A stretch of 64,000 bases of DNA from an uncultured Chthonomonas sp. (GTDB lineage Bacteria > Armatimonadota > Chthonomonadetes > Chthonomonadales > CAJBBX01). The position numbers were made by a program, and so were the translations under genes. The notes beneath the pieces are model-generated. The model saw nothing but the letters and a program-made list of their open reading frames with translations, had not been told where the DNA came from and searched no databases. Location: contig CAJBBX010000038.1 in assembly GCA_903951425.1 (NCBI GenBank), positions 25,699-89,698 on the forward strand, in the 5' to 3' direction. Below are positions 18,874 to 30,830 of this stretch, piece after piece. Positions within the stretch are counted from its first letter, which is position 1; each line of letters opens with the position of its first letter.

Positions 18874-19275
18874 CTAGACCACCTGCACCGGGATCTGGCG
18901 CGGCTTCTGCTGCTCGGGCTTGGGCAGCATCAACCGCAGGACGCCGTGCTTCAGTTCAGCCCGGATGCGGTCCGTGTCGAACACATCCGAGATCCGGAAC
19001 TCTCGGAAGAAGCTCACCAGGTCGAACTCGCGGTAGAGCCCGACGCCGGCGAGGGTCTCATGCACGTGCCCCTCGATCGAGAGGACGCCGTTCTTCACCT
19101 GGACGGTGAGCCCCTCCTTCGAGACGCCCGGCATGTCAGCGACGAGGACGAGGTGGTCGGCCTCCTCGTAGATGTCCACAGGCGGCGCGACGTACTGCTC
19201 CTGCGCGCGCGTCTGCTCCTGCCGCGCCGGCGCTTCGGGCTCCGCGCCCTGGGTTGCGATCGTGTTCTCAGCCAT
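18874..19275 (-). CDS. Small heat-shock protein, Hsp20 family (copy 1)
   Basis: This chaperone of about 133 residues binds unfolding proteins. The alpha-crystallin domain runs from about VAPPVDIYEEADHLVLVADMP to LPKPEQQKPRQIPV, with the hallmark GVLSIEG and a final GVLRLMLPK (G-x-L variant). The N-terminus is short, Ala/Gln/Glu-rich and probably disordered. An upstream ATG at 19293 is followed at once by AGGAGG, which is the ribosome binding site of the ATG at 19275, so I use the latter. It is the last gene of the clpB-hsp20-hsp20 operon. Confidence 0.9.
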   Translation of the reverse strand: MAENTIATQGAEPEAPARQEQTRAQEQYVAPPVDIYEEADHLVLVADMPGVSKEGLTVQVKNGVLSIEGHVHETLAGVGLYREFDLVSFFREFRISDVFDTDRIRAELKHGVLRLMLPKPEQQKPRQIPVQVV

Positions 19276-19310
19276 CTCCGATCCTCCTGTCATGTTCTCT
19301 GGCCGGCGGC

Positions 19311-19766
19311 TCAGCGCACGGCGACCTGAATCTGGCGCGGCTTGGCGATCTCGGCCTTGGGCAGCGTGATGGACAGCACCCCGTCCGTGTAGGCAGCGGA
19401 GACCTGATCGGCCTGCACCTCGACGGGAAGCTCCACGGTCCGGACGAAGCGGCCGGCCGCGCGCTCGTTGCGGTGGAACTGCTCCGCCTTCACGCCCTCG
19501 GGCCCGAGCTTGGCGCCCGAGATGGTCAACGTGTTGCGGAGCACGGTAATGTCCAACGCCTCGGGATCGATGCCGGGCGCCAAGGCGTGTACGTAGACGT
19601 TGTCGGCATCCTCTGCAAGGTTGGTCAGCGGGTAGGCTCGTGCGGATCGTCCGGGAAGGAACGCGCCGCGGGCCCAGCCGCTTCGCCCCGGCTCGAGGCC
19701 CGCGAAGACGCGGTCAATCTCGCGCCGGATGGCATCGACATCTCGGAACGGGTACCAGGTTGCCAT
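19311..19766 (-). CDS. Small heat-shock protein, Hsp20 family (copy 2)
   Basis: This 151-residue alpha-crystallin-domain chaperone begins MATWYPFRDVDAIRREIDRVF, a class-A-like N-terminus. NTLTISGAK and the C-terminal GVLSITLPKAE are the conserved strands, and a terminal KPRQIQV gives the I-x-V type oligomerisation tail. The start has GGAGGAG upstream. It lies between clpB and the other hsp20 on the same strand with short gaps, so all three are likely one heat-shock transcript. The two Hsp20 proteins differ clearly and are not a recent duplication. Confidence 0.92.
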   Translation of the reverse strand: MATWYPFRDVDAIRREIDRVFAGLEPGRSGWARGAFLPGRSARAYPLTNLAEDADNVYVHALAPGIDPEALDITVLRNTLTISGAKLGPEGVKAEQFHRNERAAGRFVRTVELPVEVQADQVSAAYTDGVLSITLPKAEIAKPRQIQVAVR

Positions 19767-19811
19767 CTGTCTCCTCCTTCATCCTGTGCCGGGTCATCCC
19801 GGCACGGTTGG

Positions 19812-22439
19812 TCAATCGGCAGGGCTGTTCGGGGCCTCTGCCTCGACGGTAATGGACAGCTTGCCTTCGGCGGCGTCCACCACCACGGTGTCTCCGCGCC
19901 CCACGTCGCCGGCGAGTAGCCGCCGGCCGATCTGCGTCTCCAGGGAGCGCTGGATCAGGCGGCGCAGGGGCCGCGCGCCGTAGACGGGATCGTATCCCGC
20001 GTCGGCGAAGTGGTCCCGCGCACGGTCGGTAAGCGTGATCGCCACGCCCTGGTCGGCCAGCCGCAACCGCAGCAGGTCGACCTGCAAGTCGACGATCCGC
20101 GCGAGTTGGGCCCGGCTGAGCGGGGTGAACACGACCACGTCGTCAACACGGTTCAGGAACTCGGGACGGCAGTGGGCCCTCAGCTCGGCCATCACCTGCT
20201 TGCGCGCATGCTCGCTGGTCGTGCCGTCCGCGCCGATGCCATCGAGCAGATACTGCGAACCGATGTTGCTGGTCATGATCACGATCGTGTTCTTGAAGTC
20301 CACAGTGCGTCCCTGGGCGTCGGTCAACCGGCCGTCGTCCAGGAGCTGCAGGAGGACGTTCGCCACGTCAGAGTGCGCCTTCTCGAACTCGTCGAAAAGG
20401 ATGACCGCGTACGGACGACGCCGAACGGCCTCGGTGAGCTGCCCGCCCTCGTCGTAGCCCACATAGCCGGGAGGCGCGCCAATCAGCCGCGAGACGGTGT
20501 GTTTCTCCATGTACTCGGACATGTCGATGCGCACCATGTGCTCCTCGCTGTCGAAGAGCGCCTTGGCCAGCGCACGCGCCAGCTCGGTCTTGCCCACGCC
20601 CGTGGGTCCGAGGAAGATGAACGAGCCGATGGGCCGGTTCGGGTCCTTGATGCCGGCCCGCGCCCGCACCACGGCATCGGCCACCAGCTGCACGGCCTCC
20701 TCCTGGCCAACCACCCGCTTGTGCAACTCGTCGTCGAGGTGGAGCAGCTTCTCACGCTCACCCTCCATGAGGCGCGACACGGGCACGCCGGTCCAGCGCG
20801 ATACGACGTCGGCAATCTCCTCTTCTGTCACCTCCTCGCGCAGCAGGCGAGACGCATTGCCGGACGCGGCGGCCTGAGCCTCGGCCATGCGGGCCTCTAA
20901 CTGGGGCAGGCGGCCGTGCCGAAGCTCCGCGGCCTTGCCCAGGTCGTAGTCACGCTCGGCCACGTCGAGGTCATGCCGCAAGGCCTCCATCTCGCCGCGC
21001 AGGTCCTGCACGGCCTTGAGGGCCTCCTTCTCGGACTGCCAGCGCGCCTTCATGGCTGAGCCGCGCTCACGAAGGTCGGCCAGTTCGCGGCGCAGGACCT
21101 CCAGGCGCTCCTTGCTGGCGCGGTCGGCCTCCTTGCCCAGCGCCTGATCCTCGATCTCCAACTGCATGGTCCGGCGCGTGATCTCGTCGAGTTCAGCCGG
21201 CATGCTGTCGATCTCAGATCGGATCATGGCGCAGGCCTCGTCCACGAGGTCAATGGCCTTGTCGGGCAGGAACCGATCGGTCACATAGCGGCTCGACAGC
21301 GTGGCGGCGGCCACCAGCGCGTTGTCTTGGATGCGTACGCCATGGTGCAGCTCAAAGCGCTCGCGGAGGCCGCGCAGGATCGATACCGCATCCTCCACCG
21401 TGGGCGGTTCCACGACGACGGGCTGGAAGCGGCGCTCCAGCGCGGCGTCCTTCTCCAGGCGCCTGCGGTACTCGTCCAGCGTGGTGGCGCCGATGCAGTG
21501 GAGCTCGCCGCGGGCCAGCATGGGCTTGAGCATGTTGCCGGCGTCCATGGACCCCTCGGCCTTACCCGCGCCGACGATCGTGTGCAGTTCGTCGATGAAG
21601 AGCAGCACTCGCCCGTCGCTCTGCTTGACCTCGTTCAGGACGGCCTTGAGCCGCTCCTCGAACTCGCCGCGGTACTTGGCCCCAGCCAGCAGCGCGCCCA
21701 TGTCCAGCGCGAAGAGCGACTTGTCCTTGAGCCCCTCGGGCACATCGCCGCGAACAATCCTCTGGGCGAGACCTTCCACGATGGCGGTCTTGCCCACGCC
21801 CGGCTCACCGATGAGGACCGGGTTGTTCTTGGTCTTGCGGAGCAGGATACGGATGGCGCGCCGGATCTCGGCATCGCGGCCGATGACCGGGTCCAGCTTG
21901 CCGCGCCGGGCCTCGTCCACCAGATCGCGGCCGTAGCGCTCCAGGGCCTCATAGGTCGCCTCGGGGTTAGGGCTGGTGACGCGCTGGTTGCCGCGCACCG
22001 ACTGCAGCGCGGTCAGAACCGCGTCGCGGGTGACGCCGGCCTCGGCCAGCATCCGGCCCGTGGAGCCCCGGCCCGTGTCGTCGGTCAGGGCGAGGAGGAG
22101 GTGCTCGACGGAGATGTACTCGTCCTTGAGGCGTCTGGCTTCCTCCTCGGCGCAGGCCAGGGCCTCAGCCAGGTCAGGGGTGATCGTAACCTTGCCGGGC
22201 TCGAACCCGCCACCGCTGATCCGCGGCTTGCGCTCCAGCGCCGAGGCCACGCTCGCCTGCAACTGAGGCAACTGCACGCCCGCAGCCTGCAGCACTGATG
22301 GGGCGAGGCCGTTTTCCTGCTGCAGCAGGGCCGAAAGGAGATGGTCCGGATCAACCTGCGGGCGTCCGCCGCGGATGGCCAACGACTGCGCATCGCTCAG
22401 CGCCTGCTGCGATCTCTCCGTGAGACGGTTCATGTCCAT
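19812..22439 (-). CDS. clpB: ATP-dependent chaperone ClpB
   Basis: This 875-residue AAA+ disaggregase resolubilises protein aggregates together with DnaK. It has the Clp N domain ([18 protein letters not shown]), the first nucleotide site ([18 protein letters not shown]), the coiled-coil middle domain (about residues 400-520), which separates ClpB from ClpA and ClpC, and the second nucleotide site ([19 protein letters not shown]). Arginine-finger and sensor motifs follow. The ATG at 22439 lies six bases after GGAGG. It heads an operon with two hsp20 genes. An HspR-type operator lies 45 bp upstream. Confidence 0.97.
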   Translation of the reverse strand: MDMNRLTERSQQALSDAQSLAIRGGRPQVDPDHLLSALLQQENGLAPSVLQAAGVQLPQLQASVASALERKPRISGGGFEPGKVTITPDLAEALACAEEEARRLKDEYISVEHLLLALTDDTGRGSTGRMLAEAGVTRDAVLTALQSVRGNQRVTSPNPEATYEALERYGRDLVDEARRGKLDPVIGRDAEIRRAIRILLRKTKNNPVLIGEPGVGKTAIVEGLAQRIVRGDVPEGLKDKSLFALDMGALLAGAKYRGEFEERLKAVLNEVKQSDGRVLLFIDELHTIVGAGKAEGSMDAGNMLKPMLARGELHCIGATTLDEYRRRLEKDAALERRFQPVVVEPPTVEDAVSILRGLRERFELHHGVRIQDNALVAAATLSSRYVTDRFLPDKAIDLVDEACAMIRSEIDSMPAELDEITRRTMQLEIEDQALGKEADRASKERLEVLRRELADLRERGSAMKARWQSEKEALKAVQDLRGEMEALRHDLDVAERDYDLGKAAELRHGRLPQLEARMAEAQAAASGNASRLLREEVTEEEIADVVSRWTGVPVSRLMEGEREKLLHLDDELHKRVVGQEEAVQLVADAVVRARAGIKDPNRPIGSFIFLGPTGVGKTELARALAKALFDSEEHMVRIDMSEYMEKHTVSRLIGAPPGYVGYDEGGQLTEAVRRRPYAVILFDEFEKAHSDVANVLLQLLDDGRLTDAQGRTVDFKNTIVIMTSNIGSQYLLDGIGADGTTSEHARKQVMAELRAHCRPEFLNRVDDVVVFTPLSRAQLARIVDLQVDLLRLRLADQGVAITLTDRARDHFADAGYDPVYGARPLRRLIQRSLETQIGRRLLAGDVGRGDTVVVDAAEGKLSITVEAEAPNSPAD

Positions 22440-22483
22440 GTGCAGCCTCCCCGCCGGATGAAGCGGCCTCTTGGCTAATGTGA

Positions 22484-22504
22484 CTTGAGTGTACCACACT
22501 CATG
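22484..22504. promoter_or_regulatory. HAIR element, likely HspR operator of clpB
   Basis: CTTGAGT-N7-ACTCATG matches the HspR-associated inverted repeat CTTGAGT-N7-ACTCAAG with one mismatch. It lies 45-65 bp upstream of the clpB ATG. On the clpB strand it contains TGGTACACT, which could be an extended -10 box. A separate perfect 10-bp palindrome, TCTCATGAGA (22505-22514), directly abuts it. Confidence 0.75.
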
Positions 22505-22601
22505 TCTCATGAGATGATACGACGCAATCCGGATGATGGTTTCACGCGCAGGCCGAAATGACTGGAGAACCTGCGAGGAGGCGCGGCGGACGCACAAACG
22601 G

Positions 22602-22640
22602 CAACAGCCGGCGCCCCTGCTGGAGGGGCGCCGGCCGTTG
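22602..22640 (-). terminator. Terminator of ppdK
   Basis: A 12-bp perfect stem (GCCGGCGCCCCT with AGGGGCGCCGGC, loop of five) is extended by CAAC/GTTG beyond one mismatch. Read in the ppdK direction it is followed by the weak T-rich stretch GCCGTTTGTG. Confidence 0.75.
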
Positions 22641-22667
22641 CGAGGACCGTCAAAATGACGGGTTGGC

Positions 22668-25328
<2,661 letters not shown>

Positions 25329-25425
25329 GCAGTACAGTCCTCCTTGCGCATGCTATCGTCTCCGGGCCACGGGCCCGTAAGATTGCCGCGATATTCTACC
25401 CGCGCTCCCGGCGACTCCCGGCGAC

Positions 25426-25455
25426 TTGGACCCGCGGCCGGGCGTACGCTATCAT
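25426..25455 (+). promoter_or_regulatory. Sigma-70 promoter of def-fmt
   Basis: TTGGAC (25426-25431), an 18-bp spacer and TATCAT (25450-25455). The expected transcription start near 25462 lies after the ATG at 25454, which supports the later def start at 25520. Confidence 0.55.
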
Positions 25456-25519
25456 GGTATGTAGCTTGGGTGCGCCGCATGCGGCCCCGGCTCGGATTGA
25501 AACACGCCTAGAGGTAAGT

Positions 25520-26071
25520 ATGCTAGATATCGTAGTGCCCGACGAGGTCCGGGCCAACTGGCTGGCCCGCACCGACGGGATCGTCCGGTACGGTGAGCCC
25601 GTGCTTCGCGCGAAGGCCCAGTCCGTAGGAAGGCCCGGCCGAGAGACACGCGAACTTGTGGACCGGATGAAGGCCACCATGCTGGCGAGCAACGGCATCG
25701 GATTGGCCGCGCCGCAGGTCGGCGTGCCACTGAGGGTCATCGTCTACCGGGGTGCCGAGGACGATGCCCCGGTCCGATCGCTGATCAACCCGCGCATCGT
25801 CTCGGCCAAGGGCGAGCAGATCGGCGAGGAGGGATGTCTCTCGATCCCCCTGCTCCACGGCGAAGTCACGCGGCCCAACTCCATCATCGTCAAGGCGCTG
25901 GACCTGTTGGGGCGACCGATCACCGTGCGTGCTGTCGAGCTGGAGTCACGGGTGATCCAGCACGAGATCGACCATCTGGACGGGATCCTCTACATAGACC
26001 GCGCCGACCCCAGCACCCTGGAGTGGTCCGAGCCCGCCGACCCCGACGCCAAGCCGGAACAGGAGCCTTAG
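25520..26071 (+). CDS. def: Peptide deformylase
   Basis: This 183-residue metalloenzyme removes the formyl group from nascent N-terminal formyl-methionine. All three signature motifs are present: GIGLAAPQVG, EEGCLSIP and QHEIDHLDG, which supply the Cys and two His metal ligands and the catalytic Glu. I choose the ATG at 25520 with GAGG five bases upstream; the ATG at 25454 overlaps the promoter. fmt follows after nine bases, so formylation and deformylation enzymes are co-transcribed, as in many bacteria. Confidence 0.96.
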   Translation: MLDIVVPDEVRANWLARTDGIVRYGEPVLRAKAQSVGRPGRETRELVDRMKATMLASNGIGLAAPQVGVPLRVIVYRGAEDDAPVRSLINPRIVSAKGEQIGEEGCLSIPLLHGEVTRPNSIIVKALDLLGRPITVRAVELESRVIQHEIDHLDGILYIDRADPSTLEWSEPADPDAKPEQEP

Positions 26072-26080
26072 GCCACGCCC

Positions 26081-27010
26081 ATGCGAGTAGTCGTCTTCGG
26101 CTCATCGGAGTTCTGCGTGCCCACACTTCGGCGGCTCCTTGAGAGTGGCGCCGAAGTGCCGCTTGTGGTCACGCAGCCCGACCGTCCGCGCGGCCGCGGG
26201 CGATGCACTACCTGCACTCCCGTGCGCCTGGCCGCGGACGAAGCCGGCATCCCCGTGGCGCAGCCGCCGCGCGTACGCACACCGGAGTTTGTGGCGCAGA
26301 TCGAGCAGTTGCGGCCCGATGCGCTGGTCGTGGCCGCCTTCGGGCAGATCATTCCGCAAGCCATGCTGGACGCACCCCGTCTGGGGCCCGTGAACGTGCA
26401 TGCATCGGTCCTCCCACGCTGGCGGGGCGCCGCGCCCATCCACCGGGCCATCCTCGAGGGGGACGCCGCCACGGGTGTGACCACCATGTTCATGGACGCC
26501 ACGCTGGACACCGGCGACATCCTGCTCTCCAGCGAGACGCCCATCCTGCCGAACGATGACACCGGAACGCTGACGTCGCGTCTGGCGGAGATGGGCGCCG
26601 ACCTGCTGCTGCAGACGCTGGAGGGGCTGGCGTCGGGCTCCGTGACGCGCATCCCGCAGGACGGCTCGCGCACCACCTACGCGGCGCCTGTCACGCCCGA
26701 TGACGCCCGCATCCGCTGGGATGAACCCGCCGGCCGTTGCCTGCGCCGCATGCAGGCCATGGCGCCCAGGCCGGGCGCTGTGACGATGCTCTGCGGCAAA
26801 CGAGTGAAGATCTGGGCGGCGCAGCGTGTGGAGGGCCACGCCGAGCCGGGCCTCATCGTGGCGCAGGGCAATGCCGGGGTAACCGTCGGCGCCGGCGACG
26901 CGTGTGTGCTGGTGACCGAGGCCCAGCCCGAGGGATGCAAGAGGATGCCGGCATCGGCCTGGGCCTGCGGCTGCCGGATCATCCCCGGCGAGACGCGGTT
27001 CGACCGTTAG
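26081..27010 (+). CDS. fmt: Methionyl-tRNA formyltransferase
   Basis: This 309-residue enzyme formylates initiator Met-tRNA with 10-formyl-THF. The N-terminal Rossmann-like domain has VVFGSSEFCVPTL, the catalytic NVHASVLPRWRGAAPI (Asn, His) and the DTGDILL aspartate. The C-terminal OB-like domain (from about residue 205, DDARIRWDEPAGR) is present but ends a little short. Part of the def-fmt operon. Confidence 0.96.
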   Translation: MRVVVFGSSEFCVPTLRRLLESGAEVPLVVTQPDRPRGRGRCTTCTPVRLAADEAGIPVAQPPRVRTPEFVAQIEQLRPDALVVAAFGQIIPQAMLDAPRLGPVNVHASVLPRWRGAAPIHRAILEGDAATGVTTMFMDATLDTGDILLSSETPILPNDDTGTLTSRLAEMGADLLLQTLEGLASGSVTRIPQDGSRTTYAAPVTPDDARIRWDEPAGRCLRRMQAMAPRPGAVTMLCGKRVKIWAAQRVEGHAEPGLIVAQGNAGVTVGAGDACVLVTEAQPEGCKRMPASAWACGCRIIPGETRFDR

Positions 27011-27017
27011 CTCGGGG

Positions 27018-27635
27018 CTACGCCTCCATCAGGAACGCGCGGCACGGGGCGCCGTCCAACCCCGCCCAGCGCAGGGGAGCGCAGACCAGTTGGTAGGGCC
27101 CGTCGGGCACGCGGCTCAGGTCCATCCCTTCCAGGATGACCAGGCTGGCGCCAAGTAGCCGGAGGTGTACGGGCAGGGCATCGCCGGGCGGCTCCACCGA
27201 AGGACCGCTGACGCCCACGAGCCGTACGCCGAGGCGGACCAGCAGGTCGGCGGCGTCAGGCAGGAGTCCGGCTCTCCAGTCATCGGCAGCGGGCGGCGCA
27301 CCACACCCGAACCGCAGCAGGAGCCGCTTCGGCGCTGGATCAGGCAGCAGCGGCGACAGGTCGGCGGCGGAGAGCGCCTGCCCGGCGCCCGCCGAGATCA
27401 CGACGCAGGGGCCGACCAGCACGGCGAGGGGTATGGCATCGGTATCCGCGCCGCCTGCGACGACATGGCGCGGCGCGTCGATGTGCGTGCCCACATGGGC
27501 CGAAAAGCTCAGCGACGACGTGGTGCAGAGGTCGCCTGCCTCGATGCTCGATGTCTGCGTCACGGTGGGCGGAGCATCACCCGGCCAGATGGGCGTACTT
27601 GGCCCGATGGGCTGCGTGATATCGTGGATGGTCAA
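27018..27635 (-). CDS. Cyclase family protein (kynurenine formamidase-like)
   Basis: This 205-residue protein of the cyclase/KynB family (PF04199) has the metal-binding signature HVGTHIDAPRHVVAGG. The opening ITQPIGPSTPIWPGD and the late GVSGPSVEP also fit. Family members hydrolyse N-formylkynurenine or other amides and lactones with Mn or Zn. No tryptophan-degradation gene is adjacent, so the substrate is open. The gene converges on fmt with a 7-bp gap. Confidence 0.85.
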   Translation of the reverse strand: MTIHDITQPIGPSTPIWPGDAPPTVTQTSSIEAGDLCTTSSLSFSAHVGTHIDAPRHVVAGGADTDAIPLAVLVGPCVVISAGAGQALSAADLSPLLPDPAPKRLLLRFGCGAPPAADDWRAGLLPDAADLLVRLGVRLVGVSGPSVEPPGDALPVHLRLLGASLVILEGMDLSRVPDGPYQLVCAPLRWAGLDGAPCRAFLMEA

Positions 27636-27699
27636 GGGACCGCCTCCCGCTTGCGGGCTGCCGCGCTGTCTGGGGTACGGTAAGGGCGCACTTGGGATG

Positions 27700-27725
27700 A
27701 GCCGCGGCCGAGTGGGGCCGCGGCT
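27700..27725 (-). terminator. Hairpin after the DUF4177 gene
   Basis: AGCCGCGGCC and GGCCGCGGCT form a perfect 10-bp stem with a 6-base loop. It lies between the DUF4177 gene and the cyclase gene, both on the minus strand. No T tract. Confidence 0.55.
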
Positions 27726-27750
27726 CCGGGGGTACTACCGAACGATGACG

Positions 27751-27945
27751 TCACACCAGGGGCTTCTTGAGGATCAGACGGAACTCGTTGGCCGCCTCCT
27801 CACTGACGAACACCAGATCCCATCCCTGGACGCCCAGTTCCTTCAGCGTCTCTTCCAGCTTGTCGTTGTGGCGGGCATGAACGCTCAGCAGCTTGTAGTC
27901 CCACGTCTGACCAACTCCCGATGATGCCACGGTGCTTTCGGACAT
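27751..27945 (-). CDS. DUF4177-like small protein
   Basis: This 64-residue protein has the core WDYKLLSVHARHNDKLEETL, then GVQGWDLVFVS and a C-terminal FRLILKKP. That pattern (EYK...LN..G..GWE.v.......LILKR) is typical of DUF4177, a small alpha/beta family of unknown function. The ATG at 27945 has AAGGAGG upstream; the longer frame to 28065 has no support. Monocistronic. Confidence 0.75.
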   Translation of the reverse strand: MSESTVASSGVGQTWDYKLLSVHARHNDKLEETLKELGVQGWDLVFVSEEAANEFRLILKKPLV

Positions 27946-28077
27946 GACTTCACCCTCCTTGGCTTCGTACGGTTCGGTCCGATCGCGACACAGCGTCTCG
28001 CCGCAGTGCGACGTGCTGTGGCGCCTACACACCAGTAGACGGCGCCACTCGCCAACCTGTTTCACGGGCAGCGCAGC

Positions 28078-28815
28078 ATGAGCGCCCTAACCATCCTGCA
28101 CACGAATGATATGCATGGCCACCTCCGCCCAGACCAGGTCACCAGGCTGCGCCAGGCGCGAACCGAACTCGGCTCATCAGGCCTGCTGCTGGACGCGGGC
28201 GACGCCGTGAGCTCCGGCAATATCACCTTCCGGCCCGGCGGCGAGGCCATGCTGGAGCGGATGAGCCGCGCCGGGTACGACGCCATGGGAACTGGCAATC
28301 GCGAGTTCCACGTGACGTCGCTGGGCTTCCGAACCAAGGTCTCCTGCGCCGAGTTCCCCGTGCTATGCGCCAACGTTCGCTCGCGCAAGGCGGGCATCTC
28401 CGTGCCGACAGTGCGAAGCCACACGTTCAAGAGCGCGGGGTCCATCCGCGTAGGCGTGTTCGGCGTGATGGTGCCCATGGTGACCGAGCGCATGGCTGCG
28501 GCGGCGGTCTCGGCGTACCTGTTCGACGACCCGGTCGTTGCCGCGCGAGACCTCTGTGCCGAGATGCGCGACCGGTGCGACCTGCTGGTCTGCATCAGCC
28601 ACTGCGGCCTCGGCCAGGACCTCCGGATCGCGCAGGTGGCGCCGGAGATCGACCTGATCGTCGGCGGCCACACGCATGCCACGCTGCTCGACGGCGAGCG
28701 AGTTGGTGAGACGCTGATCGTCCAGGCGGGATGCCACGCGAAGGTGTTGGGCCGCGTGGAGGTCAGCATAGACGCCGGCAGGCCGCAGATGCGCGCCTCG
28801 CTGGAGTCACTCTGA
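28078..28815 (+). CDS. Metallophosphatase, 5'-nucleotidase/UshA-like
   Basis: This 245-residue calcineurin-like phosphoesterase has metal motifs ILHTNDMHGHL, LLDAGDAVSSG, CISHCG and VGGHTHATLL. In place of the usual GNHE it has GNREF (bases GGCAATCGCGAG), so the His that normally acts near the phosphate is replaced by Arg. It has no signal peptide and no C-terminal nucleotidase domain, so it is a shorter, cytoplasmic form. The stop overlaps the start of the next gene (TGATG), beginning a chain of five overlapping genes. The substrate is unknown. Confidence 0.85.
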   Translation: MSALTILHTNDMHGHLRPDQVTRLRQARTELGSSGLLLDAGDAVSSGNITFRPGGEAMLERMSRAGYDAMGTGNREFHVTSLGFRTKVSCAEFPVLCANVRSRKAGISVPTVRSHTFKSAGSIRVGVFGVMVPMVTERMAAAAVSAYLFDDPVVAARDLCAEMRDRCDLLVCISHCGLGQDLRIAQVAPEIDLIVGGHTHATLLDGERVGETLIVQAGCHAKVLGRVEVSIDAGRPQMRASLESL

Positions 28816-30830
28816 TGGCGTTGCTTCTGCTGATCCTTATCGCCGCGCTCTGCGGCGCGGCCGGTCGAGCCTGCCTTCGCGCGATACGCATAGAGCCGGA
28901 GCCCGCCGAGGTGCGCTTCGCGGCATCCGGAGCCCTGGGCATGGGACTGCTCGGTTACGCGATCCTGGCCGCAGGCCTGGCAGGCCAACTGAGCCGCACG
29001 GCCCTCGTTATCCTGCTCTCGCTCCTTGGGGCAGTGGGCGTGGTGGGGTGGCGTCCACTGCTGGCGGACCTGCGGGCCATGGCGGCGGCCTGGGCGCCAC
29101 GCGAAGGGCGCCTCGACTGGCTGCGACTGGCCTGTGGCGGGGTGGTTGTCGCATGCCTGGCGTATTCGCTGATCAGCGGTTTCAGCCTGCCGGACGCAAT
29201 GGAGTGGGACTCGCTCTCCTACCACCTCGCGGTTCCCAAGCAGTACCTGGCCGCCGGGCGCATCCTCTTCCTGCCCACCGATCACCACTCCAACTTCCCC
29301 TTCCTCACCCAGATGCTCTACACACTGGGCTTGGCGCTAGAGGGGCCAGCCCTGGCCAAGCTCTTCCACTGGTTGTGCTTCGCGCTGCTGCTGGCCGCCG
29401 TGGCCGGGTTGGGTGATCGTGCGGCTCGCCCTGGCGCCGGCGCATTGGCCGCGGCTCTCTGCGCCCTGACCCCCGTGGCCCTCTGGGAGGCAGGCACGGC
29501 CTACATCGACATCGCCCAGGCGCTGATGACCACGGTGGCCTTCGCCCTGGCGGCCGATTACGCTGCCTCGCGCTCATGCCGCACGGCGGGCGCGGCAGGG
29601 CTCTTCGCGGGGCTGGCGCTGGGCGTCAAGACGCTCTCGCTGGCGCCCGCTGCCCTGCTCGGCGGGTGGGTTCTCGTGGCCGGCAGGAGGCCCAGGGCGG
29701 TGCTGGCCTACGCGGCCTGCGCGGTGGCGTTGGGCGCGCCGTTCTACGTGAAGGCCTGGGTGCAGACGGGCAACCCGGTGTACCCCTTCGCGTACAAGCT
29801 CTTCGGAGGCCGGTACTGGAACGCCGACCTGGCCCAACGCTACTCGGGCGAGCAGACCAGCTTCGGCCTCGATGCGCGCCTCGCTCGGCCTGGCGATGAC
29901 CTGGCCCCGGCGCGTGCGCCGGTCCATGTGCCGCCTGCCATCGGCGACCGGCTCCGGAACGTGCTGCTGGCTCCGTTCGCGCTGGTGAGCGTGCCCAGGC
30001 TCTTCAGCAACTACAACAGCCCGGGGGCCGAGGCGCATCTGGGCATGGGACTGCTGGCCCTACTCGGTGCGGCGCTTGTCCTGCGGCCGCTGGGACGCCT
30101 CGCCGCCGAGGCGCTGGCGGTGGCCGCCTGCTGGTTCGTCGCCTGGAGCCTGAGCATGCAGTACGTCCGCTACCTCATACCCCTGGCGCCGCTGGTCTGC
30201 ATAGCGGGCGCGGCGGCGCTTCTGTCGCCTGCCCGAGGCCGCGCAGGGACCAGACTCGCCGCGGGCCTGCTTGCCCTGCAATGCGCCTTCACCGGCGCCG
30301 TGTTCCTGCCGCGCCTGCCGGGCGCCATGGAACGCGCCGCAGGTCCCGAGGCGGACAATCGGCACGTGCAGCGGCAGGTGAACTGCGCCGCCTCAGAGCA
30401 GTGGATCAACGCGAACACGCCGCCGGAGGCGCAGGTCGTCCTCTTCGAGGAGACGCGCGGCTTCGGCCTCGATCGGCGGTACCTCTGGGGCAATGAGGGG
30501 CATTCGCTTTACATCCCCTATGCGCGGTTCGAGGGCGCGCCCGCCATGGTGGACTGGTTCCTGGCGCACGGCGTGACCCATGCGATCGTCAACCTGCAGT
30601 TTTCGCCGTTCTGCCAAGACGGCGCCTCGGGAGAACGACTGCGCGCCGCCGTGCGCGCAGGGACCGAGGCGAGCCTCTTCGTAGAGGCCTACCGCGCGGC
30701 GCCGCGCGACGGTGAGAGGTGGCGCTACCTGCTCGCCGAAGCAGTGGAGGCAGGCCGCGCAGAGGTGGTGCAGGATGGCTGCCGCAACGCGTGCGTCGTC
30801 CTTCGGCTGCTTCCGGGGGCAGGGCGATGA
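28815..30830 (+). CDS. GT-C type membrane glycosyltransferase-like protein (first)
   Basis: This 671-residue multi-spanning protein starts with a hydrophobic helix (MALLLLILIAALCGA) and contains about a dozen further membrane segments. The first large loop carries MEWDSLSYHLAVPKQYL and FPFLTQMLYTLGL, as in ArnT/PMT-like GT-C enzymes that use lipid-linked sugars. Asp in EWDSLSYH is the likely acceptor or metal-binding residue. A soluble C-terminal part (about residues 520-671) follows. The substrate is unknown. The ATG overlaps the upstream TGA, and the stop overlaps the next gene's ATG. Confidence 0.75.
   Translation: MALLLLILIAALCGAAGRACLRAIRIEPEPAEVRFAASGALGMGLLGYAILAAGLAGQLSRTALVILLSLLGAVGVVGWRPLLADLRAMAAAWAPREGRLDWLRLACGGVVVACLAYSLISGFSLPDAMEWDSLSYHLAVPKQYLAAGRILFLPTDHHSNFPFLTQMLYTLGLALEGPALAKLFHWLCFALLLAAVAGLGDRAARPGAGALAAALCALTPVALWEAGTAYIDIAQALMTTVAFALAADYAASRSCRTAGAAGLFAGLALGVKTLSLAPAALLGGWVLVAGRRPRAVLAYAACAVALGAPFYVKAWVQTGNPVYPFAYKLFGGRYWNADLAQRYSGEQTSFGLDARLARPGDDLAPARAPVHVPPAIGDRLRNVLLAPFALVSVPRLFSNYNSPGAEAHLGMGLLALLGAALVLRPLGRLAAEALAVAACWFVAWSLSMQYVRYLIPLAPLVCIAGAAALLSPARGRAGTRLAAGLLALQCAFTGAVFLPRLPGAMERAAGPEADNRHVQRQVNCAASEQWINANTPPEAQVVLFEETRGFGLDRRYLWGNEGHSLYIPYARFEGAPAMVDWFLAHGVTHAIVNLQFSPFCQDGASGERLRAAVRAGTEASLFVEAYRAAPRDGERWRYLLAEAVEAGRAEVVQDGCRNACVVLRLLPGAGR

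Noticed and set aside
18874-19766. Recent duplication of hsp20
   Set aside because: The two proteins differ in length, N-terminus and most positions, so they are old paralogues.
25454-25519. ATG start for def at 25454
   Set aside because: It overlaps the -10 box of the predicted promoter and has no ribosome binding site.
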